Of a DNA stretch of 64,000 nucleotides, positions 13,192-22,117 are shown one piece after another. The stretch is taken from positions 1,674,001 through 1,738,000 of the forward strand of contig NZ_AP022598.1 in the NCBI RefSeq assembly GCF_010725485.1, given 5' to 3'. Under the pieces are notes generated by a model. It had not been told where the DNA came from and did not search any database. It saw only the letters and a list, made by a program, of their open reading frames with translations. Source of the stretch: Mycolicibacterium parafortuitum (GTDB lineage Bacteria; Actinomycetota; Actinomycetes; Mycobacteriales; Mycobacteriaceae). Each line of letters begins with the position of its first letter. Position 1 is the first letter of the stretch. Position numbers and translations under genes: made by a program.

Positions 13192-14355
13192 TTGTCACCC
13201 ACTGCTCGCGTCGATCGCCGCGCCGTGCTCAAAGCCCCGGTGGTCCTCGCGGGGGCGATGGCGGCCGGACTCGCGCTGACCCCGACCCCGCGGGCGTCGG
13301 CGGAACTGGCCCGGTGGTCGCCCGAACGCGCCCAGCGCTGGCACCGTGCCCAGGGTTGGCTGGTCGGGGCGAACTTCATTCCGGCGAACGCGATCAACCA
13401 GCTGGAGATGTTCCAGCCCGGGACGTTCGACCCACGGCGCATCGACAGCGAGCTGCGGATGGCAAAACACATCGGGTTCAACACCGTTCGCGTGTTCCTG
13501 CACGATCTGCTGTGGGTGCAGGACCGGGCCGGATTCCAGCGGCGGCTGGCCCGCTTCGTCGACATCGCCGCCCACCACGGGATCAAACCGCTGTTCGTAC
13601 TGTTCGACTCCTGCTGGGATCCGCACCCGCGGCTCGGTAAGCAGCGTGACCCGGTGCCGGGCGTGCACAACTCGGGCTGGGTGCAGAGCCCGGGCGCCGA
13701 GCATCTCGGTGATCCGCGGTACCGCCGGGTGATGCGCGACTACGTCGTCGGTGTGCTCAGTCAGTTCCGCCACGACAAACGCGTGCTGGGCTGGGACCTG
13801 TGGAACGAACCGGACAACCCGTCGGACGTGTACAAGGCCGTGGAACGTAAGGACAAGATCGAGCGCGTCGCCGAACTGCTGCCGCAGGTGTTCGGCTGGG
13901 CCCGATCGGTCGATCCGGTCCAGCCGCTGACCAGCGGTGTATGGGACGGCGTCTGGGGAGATCCCGCGCGGCGCAACGAGATCAACCGGATCCAGCTCGA
14001 CCTGTCCGACGTGATCTCGTTCCACAGCTACGCCGATCCGTTGGGGTTCGAGGACCGGCTCGCGGAGCTGACCCCGATGAACCGGCCGATGCTGTGCACC
14101 GAGTACATGGCGCGCACGCTCGGCAGCACCGTCGAGACCATCCTGCCTATCATGAAGGGCCGCAACATCGGCGCCTACACCTGGGGATTCGTCGCAGGGA
14201 AGACGCAGACGTTCCTGCCGTGGGACTCGTGGGAGCGCCCGGTGGTGGATCCGCCGCTGTGGTTCCACGATCTGCTCCACGGCGACGGCACGCCGTACCG
14301 AGCCGGCGAGGTCAACGTGATCCGGGAGCTGACCGGCCGCAACCGTCCCAGCTAA
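13192..14355 (+). CDS. Tat-exported glycoside hydrolase (cellulase-like, GH5-type clan)
   Basis: 387 residues, TTG start with a GAAGGA ribosome site 7 nt upstream. The N-terminus has a twin-arginine signal (RRAVLK at residues 9-14) and an ASA cleavage site near residue 37, so export through Tat is likely. The barrel shows the acid/base W204-N-E206-P and a nucleophile E304 in CTEYMAR, as in clan A cellulases and mannanases. The polysaccharide or glycolipid substrate is unknown. Its stop overlaps the convergent MFS gene by 4 nt. Confidence 0.87.
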   Translation: MSPTARVDRRAVLKAPVVLAGAMAAGLALTPTPRASAELARWSPERAQRWHRAQGWLVGANFIPANAINQLEMFQPGTFDPRRIDSELRMAKHIGFNTVRVFLHDLLWVQDRAGFQRRLARFVDIAAHHGIKPLFVLFDSCWDPHPRLGKQRDPVPGVHNSGWVQSPGAEHLGDPRYRRVMRDYVVGVLSQFRHDKRVLGWDLWNEPDNPSDVYKAVERKDKIERVAELLPQVFGWARSVDPVQPLTSGVWDGVWGDPARRNEINRIQLDLSDVISFHSYADPLGFEDRLAELTPMNRPMLCTEYMARTLGSTVETILPIMKGRNIGAYTWGFVAGKTQTFLPWDSWERPVVDPPLWFHDLLHGDGTPYRAGEVNVIRELTGRNRPS

Positions 14356-15632
14356 CGCACCGCTGCCGCGGTGCCGGCGAGCTTCGAGGGCCGGCACAAC
14401 AGCGTCACGACCAGCGCCAGCCCGGCCGCGACGCCGAACGCCACATAGACGTTGACCAGGTCGGCGGTGCCGCCGAGCACCGCCGCGGCGATCGGGCGCG
14501 AGCCCAGGAAACCGACCAGCCACAGCGCCATGATGCGTCCGCGCAGCTCTTCGGGCGCGCGTTCCTGCACCACGGTGGACAGCCCGGTCATCGCGCAGCC
14601 GAATCCCAGACCGGCCAGCAGGAAGCCGGTGTAGGCCAGCCACGGTTGCAGCCCGAACGCCAGGACCGTACTGCCCGCGGTCAGCGCGGCCATGCCGATC
14701 GACGACACGTACGCCGACGCGATCCGGCCCCGCAGCACCGCCAGCGACCCCATCCCGATCGCGGCGCCGACCCCGAACACCGCCGACAGGGATCCGACCA
14801 TCGCGGCGTCGCCGCCGAGGGCGTCGGCGATCGACGGGGCCAGGGTGATCGACGGATCCGACACGATGCCGACGGTGGTGACCGCGGCCAGGGCCAGCAG
14901 CAGCGGCCGGTCGGCCAGCACGTAGCGGATCGCCGCCCGCACCCGGTAGTCGGCGCCGGGCTGGCGTGGTGGCGGACTCGGGAACGTCACGAGGATCAGG
15001 AACAGCGCGAACACGAAGTGCAGGACCGCGCTGACGGTGAACGCCGAGGCCGGTCCGAGGTGGGCGGCGAGGTACGCGCCCGCCGCCGGGCCGATGATGC
15101 GCCCGACCGTCATCGGCAGGCTGTTCAGCGCCATCGCGGTCGCGAGCTCGCCGGGACGGATCAGGTTCGGCACGATCGACTGCATCGCCGGGCCGCCGAC
15201 GACGAAGCCGATCCCGACCAGGGTGGTCCCGAGCAGGATCGGGATCGCGACCGCCATGCCCTCCAGCGTCGGCACGGCGTACATCCAGACCGCGATCGAG
15301 CCGGAACCGAACACACAGAACACCCGGCCGAGCAGGATCTGCCGCGCCGGGTTACCGGTGTCGGCCCACTTGCCGCTGGTCGGGGCCAGGATCAGCTGCG
15401 GCGCGAACTGCACCACGCCGACCAGCCCGACCATCAGCGCCGACCGGGTCGCGTCGTACATCACGACGGCGGCCACCAGTCCGTGCGTCCACACCGCGAC
15501 GACGGCGAACATCTTGCCCCAGAACAGGGTGCCGAAGACGCGGTCGAACATGAGTCCGAGGGCACCGCGCGACGGCAGCGGCATGGTCGCCCCGGAGGTC
15601 CCTACCGGGTCGAGCGGTTCGGAACGGGACAA
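14352..15632 (-). CDS. Major facilitator superfamily transporter
   Basis: About 426 residues with twelve hydrophobic helices, the DRPLLL loop in the middle and a second-half motif EELRGRIMALW typical of MFS exporters of the enterobactin-exporter/macrolide-efflux type. The start is uncertain: TTG 15632 lies 8 nt after a TATTTT hexamer (15641-15646), a leaderless arrangement; GTG 15638 and ATG 15656 are the alternatives and none has a ribosome site. Drug or siderophore efflux is possible but unproven. Confidence 0.85.
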   Translation of the reverse strand: MSRSEPLDPVGTSGATMPLPSRGALGLMFDRVFGTLFWGKMFAVVAVWTHGLVAAVVMYDATRSALMVGLVGVVQFAPQLILAPTSGKWADTGNPARQILLGRVFCVFGSGSIAVWMYAVPTLEGMAVAIPILLGTTLVGIGFVVGGPAMQSIVPNLIRPGELATAMALNSLPMTVGRIIGPAAGAYLAAHLGPASAFTVSAVLHFVFALFLILVTFPSPPPRQPGADYRVRAAIRYVLADRPLLLALAAVTTVGIVSDPSITLAPSIADALGGDAAMVGSLSAVFGVGAAIGMGSLAVLRGRIASAYVSSIGMAALTAGSTVLAFGLQPWLAYTGFLLAGLGFGCAMTGLSTVVQERAPEELRGRIMALWLVGFLGSRPIAAAVLGGTADLVNVYVAFGVAAGLALVVTLLCRPSKLAGTAAAVR

Positions 15633-15678
15633 CGGCACCAAAAATACATAGCACATCAATGCTGTTGCCCGGAAACCG

Positions 15679-16131
15679 TCAGCGGTGCGGCAACCGCGAG
15701 CGTGCGGGCGTCATCGGCGGTGCCGGTTCCCGGTCCTCGACCGGCGTCGCGCCGTTGAGCAGCCGCAGCGCGGCCAGCCCGGCTCCGACCAGGATCAGGG
15801 CCGGGACCGCGAAGACGGCGACGGTCAGGATCAGACCTGTCCCTGATCCGGCGAGGGCGCTGGTCACCGCGAAGAGGGCCAGTACCCACGTCACGACCGT
15901 GACCACCAGCGTCAGCGCGGCCGCGACCACGCCGGCGCGGAGGCCGCCGTAGAACGGCACCCCGGTCGCGCCCAGCACGACGAACACCGGCAGAGCGAAC
16001 AGTGCCAGACCCGCCACCAGCCCGCCGTCGGAGCCCAGCAGCCGGGCCGCGGGCATCACCAGGGCGATCGCGACCACTGCGGCGGCTAAGACGCCGGCGA
16101 CGGCGATTGCGCGTGCGTTGCGGTATTGCAT
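15679..16131 (-). CDS. Small integral membrane protein, four helices
   Basis: 150 residues with four strongly hydrophobic segments and a proline-rich charged tail (PVEDREPAPPMTPARSRLPHR) after the last. ATG 16131 is the first residue of a positively charged leader (MQYRNARAIAVAG) before helix 1. No recognised domain. It follows the PfpI-like gene by about 50 nt on the same strand and could be cotranscribed; the spacer holds a short GC-rich hairpin without a T run. Confidence 0.7.
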   Translation of the reverse strand: MQYRNARAIAVAGVLAAAVVAIALVMPAARLLGSDGGLVAGLALFALPVFVVLGATGVPFYGGLRAGVVAAALTLVVTVVTWVLALFAVTSALAGSGTGLILTVAVFAVPALILVGAGLAALRLLNGATPVEDREPAPPMTPARSRLPHR

Positions 16132-16184
16132 ACCCGTCGGGTGCCCGGCCCCGCAGGGGCAAAACCCCCGCGGCGGGTGCCGGG

Positions 16185-16742
16185 TCAGGTATGGGCGGGG
16201 GTGGCCGCGAAGCGGTCGGTGATGGCCTGGCAGAACGCGTCGAGATCCTTCGGTGAGCGACTCGTGATCAGGTTGCCGTCGATGCACACCTGCTGGTCGA
16301 CGACGGTCGCGCCCGCGTTGCGCAGATCGGTGCGCAGGCTCGGGTACGACGTCAGCGTCCGGTCCTTCACGACATCGGCCTCGACCAGCGCCCACGGGCC
16401 GTGACAGATCGCCGCGACCGGTTTGCCCGAGCGGACGAAGTCGCGCACGAACGCGACCGCATCCCCGTCGAGGCGAAGCTTGTCGCCGTTGACCGTGCCG
16501 CCCGGCAGCACGAGCGCGTCGTACTCGTCGATCGTGGCGTCACCGACGAGCCGGTCCACCGGGAACGTGCCCGCGGGTTCGAGGTCGTGGTTGCGCGCGT
16601 CGATCTCACCGTCGGTGATGGACAACAGCTCGGTGTGCCCGCCGGCCTCGCGGATCGTGTCCCGCGGCCGCTCGAGTTCGACCTTCTCGACGCCGTCGGC
16701 GGCGAGAAAGGCGATACGCCGGCCGTCCAGTTCGTTCGGCAT
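16185..16742 (-). CDS. DJ-1/PfpI family protein
   Basis: 185 residues. The nucleophile elbow AICHGPWAL puts the catalytic cysteine at residue 113 with its adjacent His114, and the Glu near residue 22 (VEKVELERP) completes the DJ-1/PfpI site. Members include YhbO/PfpI-like general stress proteins with reported glyoxalase, deglycase or peptidase activity. ATG 16742 has a GGGAG ribosome site; a longer frame to 16808 overlaps the divergent gene and is rejected. Confidence 0.9.
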   Translation of the reverse strand: MPNELDGRRIAFLAADGVEKVELERPRDTIREAGGHTELLSITDGEIDARNHDLEPAGTFPVDRLVGDATIDEYDALVLPGGTVNGDKLRLDGDAVAFVRDFVRSGKPVAAICHGPWALVEADVVKDRTLTSYPSLRTDLRNAGATVVDQQVCIDGNLITSRSPKDLDAFCQAITDRFAATPAHT

Positions 16743-16806
16743 GGGGTCTCCCTTCCGTGCGTCTTCGTCCGCCGACCCGGTTACCCGCTCGGCTACGGTC
16801 GAACCC

Positions 16807-17070
16807 ATGAGTGCTCAGTCCGACAGCGACCGTCTCGGCGACGTCGCACCAGGAGACCTGATCGAGTTGACGCTGCCCGGAGCGTCGGGTGACGAGGCCC
16901 GCCAGTTCAAGGTGGTGCACAAGGAGGCGCGGGACGGGACCGTCGTCGCGACACTGGAAGGCGACAACGGCGAGACCCGCGACATCGAACTGCCCGCCGA
17001 CACCGTCGTGGTGCGCACCCTGGAGTCGAAATGGGAGTCCCCGCAGAGCCCGACCGAGCACCAGGGATGA
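16807..17070 (+). CDS. Conserved hypothetical small acidic protein
   Basis: 87 residues, start ATG 16807. The sequence reads as a small beta-rich domain (GDLIELTLPG, QFKVVHKEARDGTVVATLEG) with an acidic tail; I do not recognise the family. A TACGGT hexamer at 16794-16799 lies exactly 7 nt before the ATG, supporting a leaderless start. It is divergent from the PfpI-like gene, with which it may share stress control. Confidence 0.7.
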   Translation: MSAQSDSDRLGDVAPGDLIELTLPGASGDEARQFKVVHKEARDGTVVATLEGDNGETRDIELPADTVVVRTLESKWESPQSPTEHQG

Positions 17071-17181
17071 CGCGCGCGCTGCGCTGACCACCCCTGCTCC
17101 GCTCGGCCCGCCGTTTGGCCGCCGCATGCCGGTGGTACTGAGCGGGTGGCGCATGGATGCGCCGCAGGAAGGGGACTGTCC

Positions 17182-17889
17182 ATGAAGCTCAAGCGGATCG
17201 CCGGGCTTGCCGGCGCTGCGGTGGTCGGTGCGACGACCGCGGTCACGGCAGCCGGTGCCGTTCCGACGGCCGCCGCGCAGCAGCCGTGCCCGGATGTCGA
17301 GGTCGTCTTCGCGCGCGGCACCAGCGAGGCGCCAGGCGTCGGAGGCGTCGGTCAGGCGTTCGTCGACGCGGTGCGCGCACAGGCCGCACCCCGCACCGTC
17401 GATGCGTACGCGGTGAACTATCCGGCGGGCAGCAACTTCGCCGAGCGCGAGGCATTCGCGGCCACGGTGATCGACGGGGTTCGCGATGCGGGCAATCGGG
17501 TGCTGACCATGTCACGGGACTGTCCCGACACCCGCATCGTGCTCGGCGGCTTCTCGCAGGGCGCGGTGGTGTCCGGGTTCGCCACCTCCGACACCGTCCC
17601 GAGCTCGGTGCCCGCGGCCATCGCCCCGACGCCGCTACCCGACGACGTGGCCGACCATGTCGCGGCCGTCGTGCTGTTCGGCACCCCGTCGGATGCCTTC
17701 CTGGCCGGGCTCGGCGCCCCGGCGATCACCATCGGCCCGCGGTATGCGGACAAGACGCTGAAACTGTGTGCTCAGGGCGACAGCATCTGCGACGGGGCAC
17801 CCGGCGGGGGCCCGAACATCGCCCACGCGTTCTATCCGGTGAACGGGATGGTCAACGAGGGGGCGTCGTACGCGGTGGCCCGCCTGTAG
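17182..17889 (+). CDS. Secreted cutinase-like esterase (Culp family)
   Basis: 235 residues. A Sec signal peptide ends near AAAQQ (about residue 33). The catalytic residues are Ser125 in GGFSQG, Asp200 in the CAQGDSIC motif with two cysteines, and His215 in NIAHAFY; a Cys36-Cys114 pair is in place for the conserved disulfide. Mycobacterial Culps are extracellular esterases or phospholipases rather than true cutin hydrolases. ATG 17182 has an AGGAAGGGG ribosome site. It converges on the small cysteine-rich gene with a 9-nt gap. Confidence 0.95.
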   Translation: MKLKRIAGLAGAAVVGATTAVTAAGAVPTAAAQQPCPDVEVVFARGTSEAPGVGGVGQAFVDAVRAQAAPRTVDAYAVNYPAGSNFAEREAFAATVIDGVRDAGNRVLTMSRDCPDTRIVLGGFSQGAVVSGFATSDTVPSSVPAAIAPTPLPDDVADHVAAVVLFGTPSDAFLAGLGAPAITIGPRYADKTLKLCAQGDSICDGAPGGGPNIAHAFYPVNGMVNEGASYAVARL

Positions 17890-17898
17890 GTTTCGCCC

Positions 17899-18153
17899 TC
17901 AGCCGCCCGCCGGGACGGGATAGCGGTCGTTGACGTCGGCGTTGGAGTCTTTTCGTGCGCAGTGCGCGCAGCAGAAGATTCCTTCGTCGGTCTCGATGCC
18001 GTGTCCGAGGATGCGGCAGCCGCAATGCCCACACTCCGGGGCGAGTTGAGAGGCGGCACATTCGACGCTGTCGAACGTCGCCGTGCGCCCGTCGTGGAAC
18101 GTGACGGTGAAGGCTTTGTCGTAGTCGTTTCCGCAGGTGTCGCAAATACTCAT
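17899..18153 (-). CDS. Cysteine-rich (probable zinc-binding) hypothetical protein
   Basis: 84 residues with an N-terminal CDTCG knuckle and a second cluster CGHCGC...CCAHC, nine cysteines in all, enough for two zinc sites. The middle segment FTVTFHDGRTATFDSVECA resembles TRASH/MYM-like small metal-binding folds. Function unknown. It is divergent from the methyltransferase gene. Confidence 0.75.
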   Translation of the reverse strand: MSICDTCGNDYDKAFTVTFHDGRTATFDSVECAASQLAPECGHCGCRILGHGIETDEGIFCCAHCARKDSNADVNDRYPVPAGG

Positions 18154-18223
18154 GTGCGTCCCATTCCCCGGGCTCGGCGGGACAAACGCGTTTGGATGGT
18201 GATGGAGTGGGCATCAAGCATCC

Positions 18224-18916
18224 GTGACGAGCGCATACACCACAATCGACGCCCTTGAAGCTCCTGCCGAGGTCTATCCCCCGCAAGAGGATTCATCACT
18301 GCTCATCGACGCGATGGTCACCGCGGGCGTCGTCCCGGGTGCGCGGGTCGCCGATTTGTGCACCGGCAGTGGCGTTGTCGCGATTGCTGCGGCTACCGCT
18401 GGTGCGGCGTCGGTGACGGCCTTCGACATCTGCCCCAAAGCCGTGTCCCGGACCCGGCAGGAGGCGCTGGCTGCCGGCGTCGAAATCGACGTTCACCGCG
18501 GATCATGGGCCCGGGCAATCGAATTCGGCCCCTTTGATGTGGTCCTCGCCAATCCGCCGTACGTGCCGGAGGCGCCGGTCGACGATTCCGGCCTGATCTC
18601 GCCGGCCGCGGGCCCGTCCCGGGCCTGGGATGCCGGCCCCGACGGCCGCATGGTGCTCGACCCGCTGTGCGCGGCCGCGCCGCTTCTGCTGGACGAGGGC
18701 GGCACGATGCTGATCGTGCATTCGGAGTGCTCGGGGGTCACCCGAACACTGAGTGCGCTTCGCGCCCAAGGTATGCGGGCCGAAGTGGTGGCTCAGCAGC
18801 TGATCCCGTTCGGCCCGGTGATGACGGCTCGGGCGCCGTGGCTCAAGCGCGCGGGCCTGCTCGGCCGCAACGCCACCCAGGAACGCATCGTCGTGGTGCG
18901 TGCGGACGCGCCATGA
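18224..18916 (+). CDS. HemK2/MTQ2-like methyltransferase
   Basis: 230 residues, GTG start. SAM-binding motif DLCTGSGVVAI at 44-54 and the catalytic N110-P-P-Y with the N-terminal PPQED segment are characteristic of the HemK2/MTQ2 branch, class I methyltransferases that modify glutamine (release factor GGQ) or other amides. Bacterial members of this branch often lie outside the translation role of PrmC, so the target is open. Its stop overlaps the CDGSH gene as ATGA, implying coordinated synthesis. Confidence 0.85.
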   Translation: MTSAYTTIDALEAPAEVYPPQEDSSLLIDAMVTAGVVPGARVADLCTGSGVVAIAAATAGAASVTAFDICPKAVSRTRQEALAAGVEIDVHRGSWARAIEFGPFDVVLANPPYVPEAPVDDSGLISPAAGPSRAWDAGPDGRMVLDPLCAAAPLLLDEGGTMLIVHSECSGVTRTLSALRAQGMRAEVVAQQLIPFGPVMTARAPWLKRAGLLGRNATQERIVVVRADAP

Positions 18917-19143
18917 GCGACGGGGATCACCGGCAGGTCCGGGTCGTGCCCGGCGGTCCGGTGATGGTGGAAGGCCCTGTGTGCATTGAGCTTCCGGACG
19001 GAAGCACGGTCGAATCCGACCGATTCATGGTCGCGATCTGCGCGTGCAGGCGGTCCAAGACGTATCCGCTGTGCGATACCAGCCACCGCCGCAGGCAGCG
19101 TGCCGGCGGCGGTGGCCAAGAGTCAGATCTCTCGTCGCAGTGA
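18913..19143 (+). CDS. CDGSH-type [2Fe-2S] protein
   Basis: 76 residues. The cluster ligands are C43-x-C45, C54 and H58 in the CACRRSKTYPLCDTSH motif (three Cys and one His, as in mitoNEET), so a labile 2Fe-2S cluster is expected. The 'CDGSH' core reads CDTSH. It is coupled to the methyltransferase and converges, with a 21-nt overlap, on the heme-oxygenase-like enzyme gene. A role in electron delivery to that diiron enzyme is plausible but inferred. Confidence 0.9.
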   Translation: MSDGDHRQVRVVPGGPVMVEGPVCIELPDGSTVESDRFMVAICACRRSKTYPLCDTSHRRRQRAGGGGQESDLSSQ

Positions 19144-20130
19144 CGATTCTCCCGCGCGCCAGCTCCTCATGAGGTGATCGGCCAGCCGGTTCTCGACGAG
19201 GTCGAACGCGCGGATCCCGAACACCACGTCGGCGTCCAGGTCCGGTTCCCGGCTCACCAGGTCACCGACCACATCGGTGCGCACCACCTGCTCGTGCACG
19301 GCATCGGCCTCGACGTGCTCGGCATAGAACGCGCGGCACGCGATCGGGGCGCCCATGCGTTCCAGCGCCTGCACCATCCGGCGGGACCCGGGAGGTGAGG
19401 TCACCTCCGTGGCGGCGAAATGCCCGACGGCACAACCCCGCAACCGGCGGTGCAGGCCGAACATCGACATCAGGTTCACCACCGCCAGGGCCTCTGCGGG
19501 GACATGGTTGAGGTAGCCGAGGTACGTGGTGTCCAGGCCGGCGGCCTCCATCAGATCGGCGAACAGCTGTTGGTGCAGCCGGGTGCCCTTGCCCGCGCCG
19601 AACTCGTCGAACTCGACGGCGACGAACGACGCCTTGGCCTGGCCGGTCAGCCGGGGGATGGCCCACGCGTGCGGATCACCCTCCTTGAGGTGGTAGAGCG
19701 AGCGGTGCGTGAAGTACTCGCGCATCTGCTCCCAGGTGCCCTCGTCGCGCAGGTAGTAGGACGGGCCGTCACCGTTGACCGGTTCGACGCAGAGCTTCTC
19801 CAACTCCTCCAGCGCGCTCACCTCGCCGATCTCTCCCACGTGCTTGCGCACATCGGAAAGGAACAGATCCTCGAGCTGGCTGCGCAGATAGATCAGACCC
19901 GGATTCCATTCCCATCCGGAATCCACGCCGCGGAATCCCCGGTAGTGCAGCTCGTAGCAGACGTACAGCGCCAGGTGCAGGTCGATACCGGCGGGATCCG
20001 CGTCGGCCAGCGACGTCTCGACCTTGGCGAGGTACCGCAGCGGGGCCCGCTCGGAGAGAAGGTCGACGACCGACATGGAGATCGGGCCACGAGGTTCCGG
20101 CAGGGTGGGGGGTTCAACGAGGGTGGGCAT
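19123..20130 (-). CDS. Heme-oxygenase-like iron-containing redox enzyme (HDO family)
   Basis: 335 residues, ATG 20130. Helical protein of the iron-containing redox enzyme (heme-oxygenase-like diiron) family: ligand-type clusters are CYELHYRGF, YFTHRSLYHLKEGDPH, VEFDEFGAG and FYAEHVEADAVHEQV, giving several Glu and His at helix-periodic spacings. Relatives include enzymes that oxidise amines or fatty acids with a transient diiron site. Neighbouring CDGSH and ferritin-like genes support an iron-dependent function. An upstream start at 20238 lacks support. Confidence 0.85.
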   Translation of the reverse strand: MPTLVEPPTLPEPRGPISMSVVDLLSERAPLRYLAKVETSLADADPAGIDLHLALYVCYELHYRGFRGVDSGWEWNPGLIYLRSQLEDLFLSDVRKHVGEIGEVSALEELEKLCVEPVNGDGPSYYLRDEGTWEQMREYFTHRSLYHLKEGDPHAWAIPRLTGQAKASFVAVEFDEFGAGKGTRLHQQLFADLMEAAGLDTTYLGYLNHVPAEALAVVNLMSMFGLHRRLRGCAVGHFAATEVTSPPGSRRMVQALERMGAPIACRAFYAEHVEADAVHEQVVRTDVVGDLVSREPDLDADVVFGIRAFDLVENRLADHLMRSWRAGESSLRREI

Positions 20131-20360
20131 CACGAGCCCGTACGTACCCGGCGGCGGTGCTGATAAACCGCCGAGCGAGGGGCCGGTTCCAGGTACCCAC
20201 TGACCCTCTGACGTACACCGGCGAGCCGGGTATCTCACAACATTGCGCTGCGGTCATGTCTGCGCCGGGCTGCGGGTACCCGACGAGGGAGCGTGCAGAA
20301 CGACGCGCCGAGAACACCGAGAAACGTTGAAGTCACACAAGAGAGGGGTGAACGAGACCT

Positions 20361-21356
20361 ATGGCTACTACGCCGATCACGAAGGCCGCTTCCAACGAGG
20401 CCACGACCGCGACGCTGATCGCCCAGCTGCGCACCGTCCTCGACCTGACGCACACCGAGATCCAGGTCGCCGAGACCCGGGTCGCGCAGGCCCGCACCGA
20501 CGCCGTACGCCGCGAACTGACCGAGAACGCCGAGAACGCCCGGATCCGTGCCGAGGCCATCGAGAAGGCCATCCGCGAACTGGGCGGCTTCCCCGACGTG
20601 ATCGGCCCGTTCCTGGGCCGTGCCGCGGCGGCGGTCAAGGCGCTCACCGAGCAGGCCGAGCCGTTCGACGAGGCGCTTCTGGGCGACCTGGCGCTTGAGG
20701 GTCAGCTGCTCGACCGCTCGCGCTATGTCAAGGCGTTGGCCGTCTCGGCCGGACACAAGGACGTCGAGGACCTGGCCTCACGGCTGATCACCGCGCACAC
20801 CGCGACGGTCGAATGGCTGACCACCGTGCTGGCCGAGGACGCTCTCGGCGGCCCGGCGGCGTTGCGCCGCACGCCCGTGCAGGCCGCTGCCGGTTTGGCC
20901 GTGAAGCTGGCCAACCTGCCGTTCACGTGGTCCACGCGCGGCGCCGAGCGCATTGCCGAAGCGGTCCGCTCCGTACGCCCGACCGTCGCCGGTCTGGTCG
21001 ACCGCGGCGCCCGCACGGGCGATATCGCCGGCAAGGCGCTCTCCGGTGCGCGTGACGGCGCCCTCGAAGCCGCCGAGCGGGTGACCCGCGAGCAGGGCGC
21101 CGAGGACGCCGCGGACGCGATCCACGCCGCCCGCGGGGCCAGCGGACTGCTCGATGCCGGTGAACTGCCGATTGCGGACTACGACGAGCTGACCGTCACC
21201 GATGCGGCGAACGCGGTCAAGGAGCTCACCGAGCCGTCCGACATCCGCGTGATCATCGCCTACGAGGAGGCCCACAAGAACCGTCAGCGCGTCATCTCGG
21301 CCGCGCAGGCGCGGGTGGCCGCCATCGCGCAGGAAGTCGTCGGCATCAGCCGCTGA
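20361..21356 (+). CDS. Ferritin-like domain protein
   Basis: 331 residues, Ala-rich and almost entirely helical. The N-terminal ~150 residues (LTHTEIQVAETRVAQARTDA, ARIRAEAIEKAIRELGG) look like a four-helix ferritin-like bundle with regular Glu; the C-terminal half is a long helical region. I recognise it as the mycobacterial 'ferritin-like domain-containing protein' type, whose function is unclear. The ribosome site is weak (GAGAGGGG is 13 nt before the ATG). A strong hairpin terminator follows. Confidence 0.72.
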   Translation: MATTPITKAASNEATTATLIAQLRTVLDLTHTEIQVAETRVAQARTDAVRRELTENAENARIRAEAIEKAIRELGGFPDVIGPFLGRAAAAVKALTEQAEPFDEALLGDLALEGQLLDRSRYVKALAVSAGHKDVEDLASRLITAHTATVEWLTTVLAEDALGGPAALRRTPVQAAAGLAVKLANLPFTWSTRGAERIAEAVRSVRPTVAGLVDRGARTGDIAGKALSGARDGALEAAERVTREQGAEDAADAIHAARGASGLLDAGELPIADYDELTVTDAANAVKELTEPSDIRVIIAYEEAHKNRQRVISAAQARVAAIAQEVVGISR

Positions 21357-21369
21357 CACATCGACAGGA

Positions 21370-21400
21370 CGGGCCGGCACGGATACTCCGTGCCGGCCCG
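21370..21400. terminator. Perfect 14-bp hairpin between convergent genes
   Basis: Arms 21370-21383 and 21387-21400 are perfectly complementary with a 3-nt loop, followed on the plus strand by CTTCTGTC. It sits 14 nt after the ferritin-like stop and 14 nt before the hemerythrin stop, so it can serve both strands. No true T run. Confidence 0.75.
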
Positions 21401-21413
21401 CTTCTGTCCGCGC

Positions 21414-22117
21414 TCAGGTGTGGGTCTCGGGGCGCTCACCGCGGGTCAGCGGCGGCAGGTGTTCCACCCGCCCGGCCACCGCGGCCAGCGCCGCTGACGC
21501 GTGTCGCGCCGCGCCGCTCGGGGCGCCGTGGGCGCGCCGGGCGACCTGGTCGAGCCGGTCACGGAGCCGGTCGGTGACGGTCAGCGGCGCGGCCGCGACG
21601 ACGTTGCCGGGCGGACGGCGCGCCACCACCGGGTGGGGACGCGTGGGTGCGGTCCGGCGCACCATCTCCCAGGCGACGCCGAGCGCGATCCATCGGTTGC
21701 GCGGCATTGCATCCTGCAGTTTGGGCAGCAGATCGTCCTCCTCGTCGCGGACGTCCTGGCGCAGCAGCCCCGCGATGCGGTCGAACAGCTGCCGGTGCTC
21801 CGAGGAGTCGGGGTCGAGGCGCTCCAATTCGGTGAACAGTTCGTTGATCTCCTGGTGTTCGCGTTCGATCCGCAGCGTGAGCTCCTCCCCGTCGGGCAGG
21901 ACGCGCCGGACCAACGGCCAAAGCACCGATTCTTCGGCGAACGCGTGCGGAAACACCAGCCGGCACAGCCGGGTGAGCAGTTCTGGCGAGCGCGACCGTG
22001 TGCGCCGTCGATCTGCCGGAGCAGCTCGTCGAGGGCGATGTGGTCGCGCTTCTGACGGACCAGCACGCTGCGGGAGCCGCCGAGCCGGTCTTCTGACTGT
22101 GTTGCGAGCGATTCCAT
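21414..22117 (-). pseudogene. Hemerythrin-domain protein, frameshifted
   Basis: Two frames join into one hemerythrin-like protein. The N-terminal part, from ATG 22117, reads MESLATQSEDRLGG and KRDHIALDELLRQIDGAHGRARQ; the rest, in another frame, resumes ELLTRLCRLVFPHAFAEESV and continues with EREHQEINELF and DEEDDLLPKL to 21414. The break is at about 21983-21985, where CAG-AACTG would read CAG-GAA-CTG with one more G. All expected iron ligands (H, HxxxE, H, H) are split across the two parts. Either a real inactivating deletion or a sequencing error. A GGGTAT SigF-like -10 lies 10 nt upstream of the start. Confidence 0.75.

Noticed and set aside
16132..16184. GC-rich hairpin after the PfpI-like gene as a terminator
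   Set aside because: The stem is only 5 bp, with no T run, and in this composition such hairpins are common by chance.
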